Origin: Asanoa ferruginea
GTDB lineage: Bacteria > Actinomycetota > Actinomycetes > Mycobacteriales > Micromonosporaceae
Assembly (NCBI RefSeq): GCF_003387075.1
Contig: NZ_QUMQ01000001.1
Coordinates: 310,001 to 374,000 of the forward strand
Direction of reading: 5' to 3'
DNA: 64,000 nucleotides
This document shows positions 53,675 to 63,020 of this stretch, piece by piece. A program made the position numbers and the translations under genes. How positions within the stretch are numbered: the first letter of the stretch is position 1; each line of letters opens with the position of its first letter. The notes below the pieces were generated by a model that was not told where the DNA came from, made no database searches, and saw only the letters and a program-made list of their open reading frames with translations.

Positions 53675-55231
53675 TCAGGGCGTGATCGGCCGGCCCGCGT
53701 GGATGGCGCGCACGGTGTCGATGGTGTCGGCCTCGGCGGCGGTCTTGTCGTCGCGGTAGCGGATCACCCGGGCGAACCGCAGCGCCATGCCGCCCGGGTA
53801 GCGCGGGCTGGTCTGCACCCCGTCGAACGCGATCTCGACGACCTGCTCCGGCCGCACGTGGACGACCCAGTCGCCCTTGTCGACCGCCAGCTCCTGGAAG
53901 CGCTCGGTCTGCCAGCGCAGCAGCTCGTCGGTCAGGCCCTTGAACGTCTTGCCGAGCATGACGAACCCGCCGGTCTCGGGATCGCGGGCGCCGAGGTGGA
54001 GGTTGGACAGCCAGCCGGTGCGCCGGCCGCTCCCCCACTCGACCGCCAGCACGACCAGGTCGAGCGTGTGCCGCGGCTTGACCTTGACCCAGGCCGCGCC
54101 CCGCCGCCCGGCGTCGTAGGCCGCCGTCGCCGCCTTCACCACCACGCCCTCGTGGCCGGCGTCGAGGGCCCGCGCGTAGAAGTCGGCCGCCTGCTCGGGG
54201 CCCTCGACCATGGCCCGCGGCACCCGCAGCTCCGACGGCAGTGCCGCTTCGAGGGCGGCCCACCGCTCGACCCCCGGCGCGTCGAGCAGGTCGGCACCGT
54301 CGATGTGCAGCACGTCGAAGAAATAGGGCGTCAAGGTCACCCCATCCGAAGCGGCGCCGCGGGCGGCGCCGCGGCGGGCCCCGCGGGTCGCCGCCCGGCT
54401 CGCCGTCTCCTGGAACGGCCGCGGCCGCCCCTCCGCGTCGAGCCCGATCGCCTCCCCGTCGAGCACGATGTCGCGGGCCGGCAACGCGCGCACCGCCGCG
54501 ACCACCTCGGGCAGCCGCCCGGTGATCTCGTCGAGGCTGCGGGTGAACACGGCCACGTCGTCGCCGCTGCGGTGCACCTGCACCCGGATCCCGTCGAGCT
54601 TGACGTCGACCGCCGCCGGCACGCCGGTGGCCACCAGCGCCTCGTCGACGCTCGGCGCGCTGGACGCCAGCATCGGCGCGAGCGGCCGCCCGACCTGGAG
54701 CGCGAACTCGGCCAGCGCACCGACCCCGCCCTCGAGCGCGGCCACCGCCACGGTCTTGAAGTCGCCGACCAGCAGCAACGCCCGCCGCACGGCCGGGCCG
54801 GGCACGTCGGCGGCCCGGGCGATCGCGTCGGCCAGCAGCCCCGCCTGGGCGCCCTGGCGCAGCTCGCCGCTGAACAGCCCGCGCAGCATCCGCTGCTCGT
54901 CGACGGTGGCGGCGGCGAAGAGCGCGCCGAGCAGCCCCTTGCGCCGCGCCTGCGAGCCGCTCCCGCTGACCCCGGCGATCTCCGCGATGGCGGCGTCGAC
55001 CGCACCGACCGTGAGCGTCGCGGCCGAAGCGGGCGGCGGCAGGTCACGCAGGCCGGCGTAGCCGACCCCGGTCTGCCGCTGCCGCAGCTCACCGGCCAGG
55101 TAGGCGGAACCGGCCTCGACCTCGGACGGGTCGAGACCCCGCAGCGCGGCCGCGAGCAGATCGACCTTGGCGAGCCGCTTCGAGGTGGCGGCCACCGCGG
55201 CCGACGTCGCGGCGAGATCGGCGAACAGCAT
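53675..55231 (-). CDS. ligB: ATP-dependent DNA ligase (LigB type)
   Basis: 518 residues, the length of mycobacterial LigB. The N-terminal helical DNA-binding domain (~1-200) precedes the adenylation domain with the reactive lysine in DVKLDGIRVQVHR, motif IV EGVVVKAA and motif V AAWVKVKPRHTLDLVVLA, and the OB domain at the C-terminus. It seals nicks with ATP; actinobacteria have it besides NAD-dependent LigA, probably for repair. A variable Ala/Arg-rich insertion (SRAATRGARRGAARGAAS) lies between motifs I and IV. ATG 55231 overlaps the upstream VOC stop by 1 nt. Confidence 0.93.
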   Translation of the reverse strand: MLFADLAATSAAVAATSKRLAKVDLLAAALRGLDPSEVEAGSAYLAGELRQRQTGVGYAGLRDLPPPASAATLTVGAVDAAIAEIAGVSGSGSQARRKGLLGALFAAATVDEQRMLRGLFSGELRQGAQAGLLADAIARAADVPGPAVRRALLLVGDFKTVAVAALEGGVGALAEFALQVGRPLAPMLASSAPSVDEALVATGVPAAVDVKLDGIRVQVHRSGDDVAVFTRSLDEITGRLPEVVAAVRALPARDIVLDGEAIGLDAEGRPRPFQETASRAATRGARRGAARGAASDGVTLTPYFFDVLHIDGADLLDAPGVERWAALEAALPSELRVPRAMVEGPEQAADFYARALDAGHEGVVVKAATAAYDAGRRGAAWVKVKPRHTLDLVVLAVEWGSGRRTGWLSNLHLGARDPETGGFVMLGKTFKGLTDELLRWQTERFQELAVDKGDWVVHVRPEQVVEIAFDGVQTSPRYPGGMALRFARVIRYRDDKTAAEADTIDTVRAIHAGRPITP

Positions 55232-55602
55232 CAGTCGCGCGGTGGGATCTGCTGGAGGGCCCAGGTGTTGCCGTCGGGGTCGGCGAAGTAGACGAACAGA
55301 CCCCACGGCTGCTCGTCGACCGGGCTCGCCTCGACGCCCTTGCTCACCAGCTCTTCCCGCGCCCGGGCCGCGTCGGCGACGACCACCTGGAGGCCCTTCT
55401 GGGAGCCGGGTGTCATCTCCGTGATGCCGGTGCCCAGCACGATGGAGCAGGCCGAGCCGGGCGGGGTGAGCTGCACGAAGCGCAGGTCGGAATTGACCTG
55501 GTGGTCATGGTCGGCGTTGAAGCCGCACTGGTCGACATAGAACGCCTTGGCGCGGTCGACGTCGGTCACCGGGATGGCTACGAGCTCGATCTTCCAATCC
55601 AT
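55231..55602 (-). CDS. VOC (glyoxalase/bleomycin resistance) superfamily protein
   Basis: 123 residues. ELVAIPVTDVDRAKAFYVDQCGF is the first VOC unit, and PWGLFVYFADPDGNTWALQQI the second. Members are metal-dependent lyases, dioxygenases or antibiotic-binding proteins; this one is unassigned. ATG 55602 (MDWKIELVAI) is used. The stop overlaps the ligB start, so they are co-translated, though no functional link is known. Confidence 0.9.
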   Translation of the reverse strand: MDWKIELVAIPVTDVDRAKAFYVDQCGFNADHDHQVNSDLRFVQLTPPGSACSIVLGTGITEMTPGSQKGLQVVVADAARAREELVSKGVEASPVDEQPWGLFVYFADPDGNTWALQQIPPRD

Positions 55603-55675
55603 GGCAATGAAGCTAGCGGCCGGGTCCGACAAATTCGGGTCGGCGCGGCGCGGCCCGCCGCGCCGACCCGGTTGG

Positions 55676-55882
55676 TCATGCGGCGATCGGCTCCTCGATC
55701 CGCATGCCGCGGGCGCGAACGCCGTCGGCGACCTTGGAGAGCAGGGCGTCGAGGGCGCACAGGTTCACGGACAGATCACCGAGCTGCTCACGGAGGGCCT
55801 CCTCCGACCACGCGGAGACGTCGAGGTCTCCCAGTGCACTGACCGCGGCTCCGAGCCGCGTGATGGCCTCGTTCGTACTCAT
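55676..55882 (-). CDS. Small helical protein, 68 residues
   Basis: Starts MSTNEAITRLGAAVSALG and is helical throughout: two or three amphipathic helices with conserved-looking SVNLCALDALLSKVADGVRARG. The segment resembles the N-terminal part of DUF222 proteins that normally carry an HNH nuclease, but no HNH follows. It may be a stand-alone remnant or an independent small protein. Genuine coding is probable from codon use but not certain. It lies between the VOC gene and the M20 peptidase on the same strand. Confidence 0.5.
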   Translation of the reverse strand: MSTNEAITRLGAAVSALGDLDVSAWSEEALREQLGDLSVNLCALDALLSKVADGVRARGMRIEEPIAA

Positions 55883-55934
55883 GTTCGATAGCGTAGGGCA
55901 CGCCACCGACAAAAATCACCCGGAGATCGAAGAG

Positions 55935-57302
55935 TCACCCAACCGAGCCGGCCGCCGCCGCGACGTTCGCGAACAGCAGCGCCTCGGCGAGGCAGGCCCG
56001 CTGAAACTCGGCCAGGTGCAGGCTCTCGTTGGGTCCGTGCGCCTTCGAGTTGGGGTCCTCGACGCCGGTGACCAGGATCGCCGCGCCGGGGAACAGCTCC
56101 TGGAACGTCGCGATGAACGGGATCGACCCGCCGACACCCATGTCGACCGGCTCGACGCCGTCCCACGCCGCCCGGATGGCCGACCGGCCGGCCGCGAACA
56201 TCGGGCCGCTCGTGTCGATCTCGCAGGGCAGCCCGTCGGACTCGAGGACCACCGACACCCGCGCGCCCCACGGGGTGTGCTTCTCGACGTGCGCGACGAT
56301 CGCCTCGTACGCCCGCTTGGGGTCGTCTCCCGGCGCCAGCCGCACGCTGACCTTGGCCTTCCCCGACGGGATCAGCGCGTTGGGCGCGCCGGCGGTGGGC
56401 GGGGCGTCGATGCCGAGGATGGAGACGGTCGGCTGGTTCCAGATCCGGTCGGTGAGCCGGCCGGTGCCGATGAACGAGACGCCGTCGAGCATCCCGGCCT
56501 CCTCGCGCAGCCGGTCCTCCGGGTAGTCGACGGCCGCGTCGGCGCGCCGGGCCAGGCCCTCGATGGCGACGTCGCCGGCCGCGTCGTGGAATGTGGCGAT
56601 CAGCCGCGAGAGCACGGTCAGCGCGTCGGGCACCGCACCGCCGAACATGCCGCTGTGCACGGCCGATTCGAGCACCCGCACCTCGACGAAGCAGTTGACC
56701 AGCCCGCGCAGCGAGGTGGTGACCGACGGCACGCCGACGTCCCAGTTGCCCGAGTCGGCGATCACGATCACGTCGGAGCGCAGCCGCTCCTGGTGCTCCA
56801 GCAGCATCCCCTCGAGCGACTCGGAGCCGAACTCCTCCTCGCCCTCGACGAACACGACGACCCCGACGGGCAGCGCGTCGCCGAAGGCCCGCAGCGCCGC
56901 CACGTGCGCCATCACGCCGGCCTTGTCGTCGGCCGCGCCGCGCGCGTAGAGCCGGCCATCGCGGACGACGGGCTCGAACGGCTCGGACTTCCAGAGCGAC
57001 AGATCACCCACCGGTTGTACGTCGTGGTGCGCGTACAACAGCACGGTCGGCGCTCCCTCGGGCGCGGGGCGATGCCCGATCACAGCGGGCTGCCCACCGT
57101 TGCGCACGATGTCGACCTCGAGCCCGCAGCCGCGCAGCAACTCGGCCACCGCCTCGGCGGAGCGCTCGACGTGACTGAAGTCGAAGCCGTCGAACGCGAT
57201 GCCCGGGATGCGGATCAGACGTTCGAGGTCGGCACGGACGCCGGGCATCTCGCGCTCGATCGCAGCGCGCAGCTCGGACTCGGAGAGGATGGCAGCCGTC
57301 AT
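55935..57302 (-). CDS. M20 family metallopeptidase (dipeptidase)
   Basis: 455 residues. Metal ligands: HHDVQPVGD (with the following aspartate), GAADDKAGVMAHVAA, and EGEEEFGSESLEGML. The C-terminal lid region has SVRLAPGDDPKRAYEAI. It hydrolyses dipeptides or acylated amino acids using two zinc ions in the cytosol. GTG/ATG 57302 (MTAAILSESELRAAI). Upstream is a large inverted repeat that separates it from the M48 gene. Confidence 0.93.
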   Translation of the reverse strand: MTAAILSESELRAAIEREMPGVRADLERLIRIPGIAFDGFDFSHVERSAEAVAELLRGCGLEVDIVRNGGQPAVIGHRPAPEGAPTVLLYAHHDVQPVGDLSLWKSEPFEPVVRDGRLYARGAADDKAGVMAHVAALRAFGDALPVGVVVFVEGEEEFGSESLEGMLLEHQERLRSDVIVIADSGNWDVGVPSVTTSLRGLVNCFVEVRVLESAVHSGMFGGAVPDALTVLSRLIATFHDAAGDVAIEGLARRADAAVDYPEDRLREEAGMLDGVSFIGTGRLTDRIWNQPTVSILGIDAPPTAGAPNALIPSGKAKVSVRLAPGDDPKRAYEAIVAHVEKHTPWGARVSVVLESDGLPCEIDTSGPMFAAGRSAIRAAWDGVEPVDMGVGGSIPFIATFQELFPGAAILVTGVEDPNSKAHGPNESLHLAEFQRACLAEALLFANVAAAAGSVG

Positions 57303-57336
57303 TCCGTGATCGTAAGCCGCCCGCCACCGCGGCTGA

Positions 57337-57397
57337 CTAGGGCGTGGGCTCGTGGGTCAAGGCGGAGTGCCGCCTTGATCCACCAGACACGCCCTAG
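57337..57397. terminator. Double hairpin between the M48 and M20 genes
   Basis: Outer arms CTAGGGCGTG (57337-57346) and CACGCCCTAG (57388-57397), inner arms TCAAGGCGG (57357-57365) and CCGCCTTGA (57370-57378) with loop AGTG. The first 17 bp (57337-57353) repeat the end of the M48 gene (57394-57410). Acts probably as terminator for the M48 message. Confidence 0.75.
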
Positions 57398-58500
57398 GGC
57401 GTGGGCTCGTCGTGGCGCTCGTTGCGGCCGCGGGCCGCGCGGCCGGCGGCCTCGCTGGCGCTGTTGACCCAGGACCGGGCCCGGGCCGCGCCGCCACCGG
57501 CCCACTCGCCCACGTCACTGGCGCCGTCGCCGAGCTTGCGGAGCAGCCCGACCAGCGGGTCCTGGGAGCGGCCGAACGCCTCGCGGTAGGACTCGGCGGC
57601 CGCCTTGATCTCCTCGCTGACCCGGGTCTCGCCGTCGCCGTCGCGGCGCGGGTAATCGCCGCCGAGGATCCGGGCGTAGTCGCCCGAGTCGACCCAGTGG
57701 CGCAGGTCGGCGGCGCGCGCGACCGGGACCGGGTGGCTGCTCCAGGCCGTCATCCGCACCTTGTGGAAGCTGTCCCGCAGGTCGCCGCCGCCCTCGTAGT
57801 CGGCCGCCTGCTCGAGGAACGCCGCCGTGTCGATCTGGCTGAGGTCGCCGCCGCCGGCGAGCTTCATCAGCAGTCGCAGCGCCGCGGCCTGGTCCTGGTT
57901 GGCGAGCAGGCCGGCGCGGTCGGCGGACAGCTCGGCCTTGCGCCACCACTCCAGCATCGCCGCGATGATCGCCCGCAGCGCGATCGCGCCGACCGGCAGC
58001 CAGCTCAGGTTGGCCGCCCAGCGGGTCAGGATCATGAGGATCGTCTTGTAGACCGCGTGGCCGCTGCGCAGGTGGCCGATCTCGTGGCCGAGCAGCGTGC
58101 GCAGCTCGTCGTCGTCGAGCTGTGGCACCGAACCCGAGTCGAGCACGATGAACGGCCGGTCGATGCCGATCGCCCGGCCACCCAGCGTCGGCGAGTAGCG
58201 CACGAACAGGTCGGGCAGCTCGGGCAGGTCGAGCGACTGCGCGGCCTCGGCGTAGAGCCCGTAGACGCGCGGGTATTGCCGGTGGTCGACCCGGATCGAC
58301 GAGGCCAGGTAGGTCAGCCGGAAACCGCGCTCGTTCCACATGCCGAAGAACGCCTTGACCACGTCGTCGAAGCCACGTAGCTCGCGCAACGCGGTCAGCG
58401 CGCCGCGGTCGGCGGGGTGCTCCCACGCGCGCGAACTGATGCCGGTGAGCGCCACCCGTCTGCGTGCGGGAACCGCCGCGCCCTGATCGTCAGCGCTCAT
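57394..58500 (-). CDS. M48 family zinc metallopeptidase
   Basis: 368 residues. The zinc site HEIGH is in LLGHEIGHLRSGH (~residue 140), with the third ligand glutamate expected in RKAELSADRAG. A hydrophobic segment (LPVGAIALRAIIAAML) follows and may lie in the membrane. The last ~90 residues are Ser/Gly/Ala/Arg-rich. It may degrade misfolded or membrane proteins like Ste24/HtpX relatives, though its sequence is a distinct actinobacterial branch. ATG 58500. Confidence 0.9.
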   Translation of the reverse strand: MSADDQGAAVPARRRVALTGISSRAWEHPADRGALTALRELRGFDDVVKAFFGMWNERGFRLTYLASSIRVDHRQYPRVYGLYAEAAQSLDLPELPDLFVRYSPTLGGRAIGIDRPFIVLDSGSVPQLDDDELRTLLGHEIGHLRSGHAVYKTILMILTRWAANLSWLPVGAIALRAIIAAMLEWWRKAELSADRAGLLANQDQAAALRLLMKLAGGGDLSQIDTAAFLEQAADYEGGGDLRDSFHKVRMTAWSSHPVPVARAADLRHWVDSGDYARILGGDYPRRDGDGETRVSEEIKAAAESYREAFGRSQDPLVGLLRKLGDGASDVGEWAGGGAARARSWVNSASEAAGRAARGRNERHDEPTP

Positions 58501-58629
58501 GGTGGCCCCCCGGATCGTCGCCGTGTGTCATCGCTCAGCGTGCACCACGGCACGGCGTGCGTCTATGCCTGTGGATAACCACTGACCGGTCGGACCACCC
58601 GACCCCAACGAGCGGCCCGGGAGCGCTGG

Positions 58630-59229
58630 TCAGCGGCGGTCGAGAACCACAGGATCACGCGACCAGACACCGTGTACGACGAGGTCGGCGCGCTCCGCCG
58701 TATGGTCCACGGCGAAGTGCCGGTTCTCCGCCCGCCGCCAGCGCAGCAGGTGCGGCCGCACCCCGACGCCGTCGCGACGCAACGCCCGGCTCAGCCGCAG
58801 CCGCGGCGAGGCGGTCACGAAGATGGAAAACGTCAGCTCCGGCCGGATCACCGCCCGGGCCGCGCTGAACCCTTCCAGGATCACCACCGGCGCCGCCGGC
58901 ACCTCGACCCACGGCCCGGCGAACCCGGCCCGCTCCCAGTCGTAGTGCAGGTGCCGCCCCGGCTCCCCCGACCGCAACGGCCACAACACCAACTCGTCGA
59001 GCCGGCCCCAGAAGGTGAACTGGTCGTCCCACCCGTCGAGGAAGTCGTCGGTGTGCACGACCGGCGCCGGCACGCCACCGACGGTGGTCACGGCGGCGGC
59101 GAGCCGGTTGGCGAACCTGGTCTTACCCGAGCCGCTGGGCCCGTCGACCGCGACCAGCCGGGTGTTGCCGAGCCGCGGCCGGCGCCGCAGGATCCGCCGG
59201 GCCAGCCCGTCGAAGGTCTCCGCGGTCAC
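58630..59229 (-). CDS. Uridine kinase-like P-loop protein
   Basis: 199 residues. The P-loop GPSGSGKT (~residues 29-36) and [21 protein letters not shown] (substrate loop) match the uridine kinase family in actinobacteria. [20 protein letters not shown] is the second conserved strand. It would phosphorylate a nucleoside, or act as a related small-molecule kinase. GTG 59229 overlaps the cobQ stop (59226) by 4 nt, so it is downstream of and coupled to cobQ; the long open frame continuing upstream in the same register is a shadow. Confidence 0.85.
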   Translation of the reverse strand: MTAETFDGLARRILRRRPRLGNTRLVAVDGPSGSGKTRFANRLAAAVTTVGGVPAPVVHTDDFLDGWDDQFTFWGRLDELVLWPLRSGEPGRHLHYDWERAGFAGPWVEVPAAPVVILEGFSAARAVIRPELTFSIFVTASPRLRLSRALRRDGVGVRPHLLRWRRAENRHFAVDHTAERADLVVHGVWSRDPVVLDRR

Positions 59230-60758
59230 GGCGCGCCGGGCGGCACGAACGGCAGGCCCGCCGGTGCGCCGTCGGAGACCAACCGCCACAACGCGTCGGT
59301 GTCGAGGTGCTCCTCGACCAGGTCGCCCAACAGGTCGAGGGTGCGTTCGCGGACGGAGGCAAACTGCGTACCCGATGCGGGTGTGAATCCGGACCGTCCC
59401 GCGAGCCGCGCGCTTTCGGTGAGGAACCAGCGGCGGAACGCGTCGGACTCGAACGCGCCGTGCCAGTGCGTGCCGAAGACCGCCCCGTCGCGGGCACCCT
59501 CCGGTCGACCGTCCACATAGGTCAGCAGTGGAGTGGCGGGCGCACCGGCGGAGACGTACCCGTGATGAATCTCGTAGCCGTTGACCGGAATGCCGCCCTC
59601 GGCCGTGCCCGACGCGAGCGTGACGGTCTTGCGCGCGTCGAAGGTGACCTCGATCGGCAGCAACCCGAGCCCGTCGACGGTGCCCCGGCCGCTCTCGACG
59701 TCGTCGTGGATCGCGCGCGCCAGCATCTGGTAGCCGCCGCAGATCCCGAGCACCGGCCGGCCCTGCGCGGCGCGACGGGCGACCACGTCGGCCAGACCCG
59801 TCTCCCGCAACCACTTCAGATCGTCCACGGTGGACTTGCTGCCCGGCAGCACGACGACATCGGCCGCGGCGACGTCGGCGGGCTCGACGGTGAGCCGCAC
59901 CCGCACGCCGGGCTCGGTCGCGAGTGCCTCGGCGTCGGTCGCGTTGGAGATCCGCGGCAGCCGCACCACCGCCACGTCGAGCCACTCACTGCCGTGCGGC
60001 GCCGCCGGCCGGCCGAGCACGCTGCCGTAGGCGAGCGAATCCTCGGCGTCCAACCAAAGATCGAGATGCCACGGGAGTACGCCGTACGTCGGCCGCCCGG
60101 TGACCCGCTCCAGCATGTCGAGGCCCGGCTGCAGCAGTCCCCGGTCGCCGCGGAACTTGTTGACCACGAAGCCGGCGACGAGGTCCTGGTCGGCCTTGTC
60201 GAGCAGGGCGACGGTGCCGAAGAAGGCGGCGAACACCCCGCCCCGGTCGATGTCGCCGACGATCACGGTCGGTAGCCGTCCGTGCCGGGCCAGCCCGAGG
60301 TTGACGAAGTCGGTGTCCCGCAGGTTGATCTCCGCCGGGCTGCCGGCGCCCTCGCAGACGACCACGTCGTACTCGCTGCGCAGTTGGTCGAAGGTCTCGA
60401 ACACGGTCCCGGCCAGCCGCGACTTGAGCGCCCGGAAATTGCCGGCGTCGACCCGGTCGACCGCCTCGCCGAGCACCACGACCTGGCTGGAATGGTCGCT
60501 GCCCGGCTTGAGCAGCACCGGGTTGAAGCGCACCTCGGCCGGGATCCCGCAGGCGGCGGCCTGCATCGCCTGCGCACGGCCGATCTCGCCGCCGCGCCCG
60601 TCCGGGCCGACCACCACGGCCGAGTTGTTGGACATGTTCTGCGCTTTGAACGGCGCGACCCGCACGCCCTGCCGGCGCAGCCAGCGGCAGATCCCGGCGG
60701 TGACAACGCTTTTGCCGGCGTCGGAGGTGGTGCCGGCGACGAGCAGCCCGCCGCTCAT
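59226..60758 (-). CDS. cobQ: Cobyric acid synthase
   Basis: 510 residues. The ATP-binding part begins [22 protein letters not shown], with [13 protein letters not shown] the classic CobQ motif. The class I glutaminase domain has the nucleophile cysteine in [10 protein letters not shown] and the histidine in [11 protein letters not shown]. It amidates side chains b, d, e and g of cobyrinic acid diamide. ATG 60758 overlaps the cbiB stop, and the gene overlaps the uridine kinase-like gene, giving a three-gene coupled unit. Confidence 0.96.
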   Translation of the reverse strand: MSGGLLVAGTTSDAGKSVVTAGICRWLRRQGVRVAPFKAQNMSNNSAVVVGPDGRGGEIGRAQAMQAAACGIPAEVRFNPVLLKPGSDHSSQVVVLGEAVDRVDAGNFRALKSRLAGTVFETFDQLRSEYDVVVCEGAGSPAEINLRDTDFVNLGLARHGRLPTVIVGDIDRGGVFAAFFGTVALLDKADQDLVAGFVVNKFRGDRGLLQPGLDMLERVTGRPTYGVLPWHLDLWLDAEDSLAYGSVLGRPAAPHGSEWLDVAVVRLPRISNATDAEALATEPGVRVRLTVEPADVAAADVVVLPGSKSTVDDLKWLRETGLADVVARRAAQGRPVLGICGGYQMLARAIHDDVESGRGTVDGLGLLPIEVTFDARKTVTLASGTAEGGIPVNGYEIHHGYVSAGAPATPLLTYVDGRPEGARDGAVFGTHWHGAFESDAFRRWFLTESARLAGRSGFTPASGTQFASVRERTLDLLGDLVEEHLDTDALWRLVSDGAPAGLPFVPPGAP

Positions 60759-61720
60759 GGCCGGCGCCTGGGTCGCAGCAAAGCGCCCGCTGCGGCGAGG
60801 GCCACGGCCGCGACGCCGACGGTTCCGGACAGCTTGGCGGCGCGGTTGATGTGTCGCGCATCGGGCCGCGGGCCGTCGCCGAGGAAGGGCCGGCTCTCGG
60901 TGCGTCCGAAGTAGACATTGCGGCCACCGAGCCGGACCCCGAGCGCGCCGGCCATCGCCGACTCGCACTGGCCCGCATTGGGGCTCGGGTGGTCGTTGCG
61001 GTCGCGCCGCCACACCCGCATCGTCTCGGCCCGCCGCCCGCGCACCCGGGGCGCCGCCGCGACGGTCAGCAGTGCGGTCAGCCGGGCCGGCGCGAGGTTG
61101 AGCAGATCGTCGAGGCGGGCGGCGGCGGTGCCGAACCGGGCGTAACGGTCCGAGCGGTGCCCGACCATCGCGTCGAGGGTGTTGGCGGCGCGGTAGGCGA
61201 GCAGCCCCGGCACGCCGGCGACCGCACCCCACCAGAGCGGCGCGACGACCGCGTCGGAGGTGTTCTCCGCGACGGACTCGACGGTGGCCCGGGCGAGTTC
61301 GGCCTCGTCGAGTTGGGCGGGGTCGCGCCCGCAGAGGTAGCCGAGCCGGTTGCGCGCGGCCGGCACGTCACCGGCCTTCAGGTAGCCGGCCATCCGCCGC
61401 CCTTCGCCGCGCAGCGTGCGTCCGCCGAGCACGGTCCAGGTCGCGGCGGCGGTCAGCAGGAAGTGCGCTGCGGGGCGATCCTTCGTGGCCCTGTTGGCTG
61501 CGATGCCGAGCGCGGCGGGGATGCCAACCGCGATCAGGGTGTACGCGGCCCCCGCGCGCCGGTCATCGCGGTAGAGCTGGTTTTCGAGGCGCTGGGCGAG
61601 CGTGCCGAACCCGGCGACCGGGTGGAACCGTCGCGGGTCACCGAGCAGCGCGTCCAAGCCGTAGCCGGCCAGCAACCCGGCGGCGTCGGCCACCCGCATG
61701 TCCATCGCCAGCCATCCCAC
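60755..61720 (-). CDS. cbiB: Adenosylcobinamide-phosphate synthase (CbiB/CobD)
   Basis: 321 residues, integral membrane. Signatures: [21 protein letters not shown] at the N-terminus, [38 protein letters not shown] and [19 protein letters not shown]. It attaches aminopropanol (phosphate) to cobyric acid. Start at GTG/ATG 61720 or the ATG at 61705. First gene of the cbiB-cobQ-kinase unit. Confidence 0.95.
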   Translation of the reverse strand: MGWLAMDMRVADAAGLLAGYGLDALLGDPRRFHPVAGFGTLAQRLENQLYRDDRRAGAAYTLIAVGIPAALGIAANRATKDRPAAHFLLTAAATWTVLGGRTLRGEGRRMAGYLKAGDVPAARNRLGYLCGRDPAQLDEAELARATVESVAENTSDAVVAPLWWGAVAGVPGLLAYRAANTLDAMVGHRSDRYARFGTAAARLDDLLNLAPARLTALLTVAAAPRVRGRRAETMRVWRRDRNDHPSPNAGQCESAMAGALGVRLGGRNVYFGRTESRPFLGDGPRPDARHINRAAKLSGTVGVAAVALAAAGALLRPRRRP

Positions 61721-61767
61721 ATGATCACCCTAGCCGGGGTCCCGATGCGGTTGCCGGCTGCGTTGCT

Positions 61768-62955
61768 TCAGCCCTGTGCCTTGGCGGTGAAGCGGTCCGG
61801 TGCGAACTGGTCGATGGTGTGCAGGGTGTAGCCGGTCTGCGCCAGGTCGGCCAGGATCTCGCCGACCACCGGCGCGAACTTGAAGCCGTGCCCGGAGAAC
61901 CCCGCGGCGATCGACACCGTCGGCACCTCGGGGTGCAGCCCGAGAATGAAGTGCTCGTCGGGCGTCATCGTGTAGAGGCAGGGCTTGCTGTCGAGATAGC
62001 GGGCACCCGCCAGCGCCGGCAGCCGCTCGCCGAGCCAGGCCACCATCGTGGTCAGGTCGTCGGGCGTCGCGGAGGGCGCGCCGAGCTCGGCGTCGGCCGG
62101 CCGCTCGCCGGTGTGGAAGGCGGCCTTGACCACGGCGCCGATACCCGGGCGGGTGCCCTGCAGGTCGGCCGGCGGCGCGAACGCCGGGATCCCGTAGGCG
62201 ACCTGGTCGTCGGCCGGCTCCCAGATCCACACCGGGCACCGCCCGATGGCGAACTCGTCGGTCGGCTGCCAGTAGTGCTGCAGGCGGCTCTCCAGCCGCA
62301 CCGGGCTACCCGGCATCTTCAGCAGGTCAGCGGCCCACGGCCCAGGGCAGACAATCAACTTGTCGGCGCTGATCGTGCGCCCATCGACCCGCACGGTCAC
62401 CCCATCGGCGGTCGCGTCCCAGTCGGCGACGGTGGCGCCGTAGCGCAACTCCGCACCGGCGCGCTCGGCCAGCCGCAGGTGGGCGCTGATGGTGGCCTCG
62501 GGCCGGACAACACCGGCGGCCCGCTCGTAGATGCCGACCTCGTCGTCGTGCGGCGTGAAGGCCGGAAACCGCTTACGGATCTGCCCGGCGTCGAGCACCT
62601 CGTGGTCAAGGAAATGTGCCCGCGCGGAGGCGAGCGCCCCCGACACCTGAGCCGAATCGGGACTGCCGAGCATCAGTCCACCGGTCTGCGTCATCAGGTC
62701 GACGCCGGCCATCTCACCGAGCTGCCGCCAGAGCTCATAGGCACGCTGCACGAGGGGCACATAGGCACGACCTTCGGCGTACGCCTGACGGATGATCCTG
62801 GAACCGCCACCGTGCTCACCGCGCCCGTGCGGCGGCGTGAACCGGTCGATGCCCAGCACCCGAACGCCGCGGCTAGCCAGGTGGTAGGCGGCGGCCGCGC
62901 CCATCGTGCCGAGCCCCACCACAACGACCTCGGGGCGCGTACCGGTCATTTCCAT
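61768..62955 (-). CDS. solA: N-methyl-L-tryptophan oxidase/monomeric sarcosine oxidase family
   Basis: 395 residues. The FAD Rossmann motif VVVGLGTMGAAAAYHLASRG is at residues ~11-30. The covalent flavin cysteine is in SKPCLYTMTPDEHFILG, as in MSOX/SolA. FSGHGFKFAPVVGEILADLA is the C-terminal flavin region. It oxidises N-methyl amino acids to amino acid, formaldehyde and peroxide. Which amino acid is unresolved. Single gene; ATG 62955 or 62949. Confidence 0.93.
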   Translation of the reverse strand: MEMTGTRPEVVVVGLGTMGAAAAYHLASRGVRVLGIDRFTPPHGRGEHGGGSRIIRQAYAEGRAYVPLVQRAYELWRQLGEMAGVDLMTQTGGLMLGSPDSAQVSGALASARAHFLDHEVLDAGQIRKRFPAFTPHDDEVGIYERAAGVVRPEATISAHLRLAERAGAELRYGATVADWDATADGVTVRVDGRTISADKLIVCPGPWAADLLKMPGSPVRLESRLQHYWQPTDEFAIGRCPVWIWEPADDQVAYGIPAFAPPADLQGTRPGIGAVVKAAFHTGERPADAELGAPSATPDDLTTMVAWLGERLPALAGARYLDSKPCLYTMTPDEHFILGLHPEVPTVSIAAGFSGHGFKFAPVVGEILADLAQTGYTLHTIDQFAPDRFTAKAQG

Positions 62956-63020
62956 TCCGGCAGCCTAGACGCTGCGGTGCACCCCAAAGCGGACACCGGA
63001 TGCGGCAACACACCCTGGCG

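Noticed and set aside
59226-61232. CobQ extended upstream, and a kinase frame continuing into cobQ
   Set aside because: The extension overlaps cbiB in another frame; ATG 60758 ([17 protein letters not shown]) is the family start and gives the ATGA overlap.
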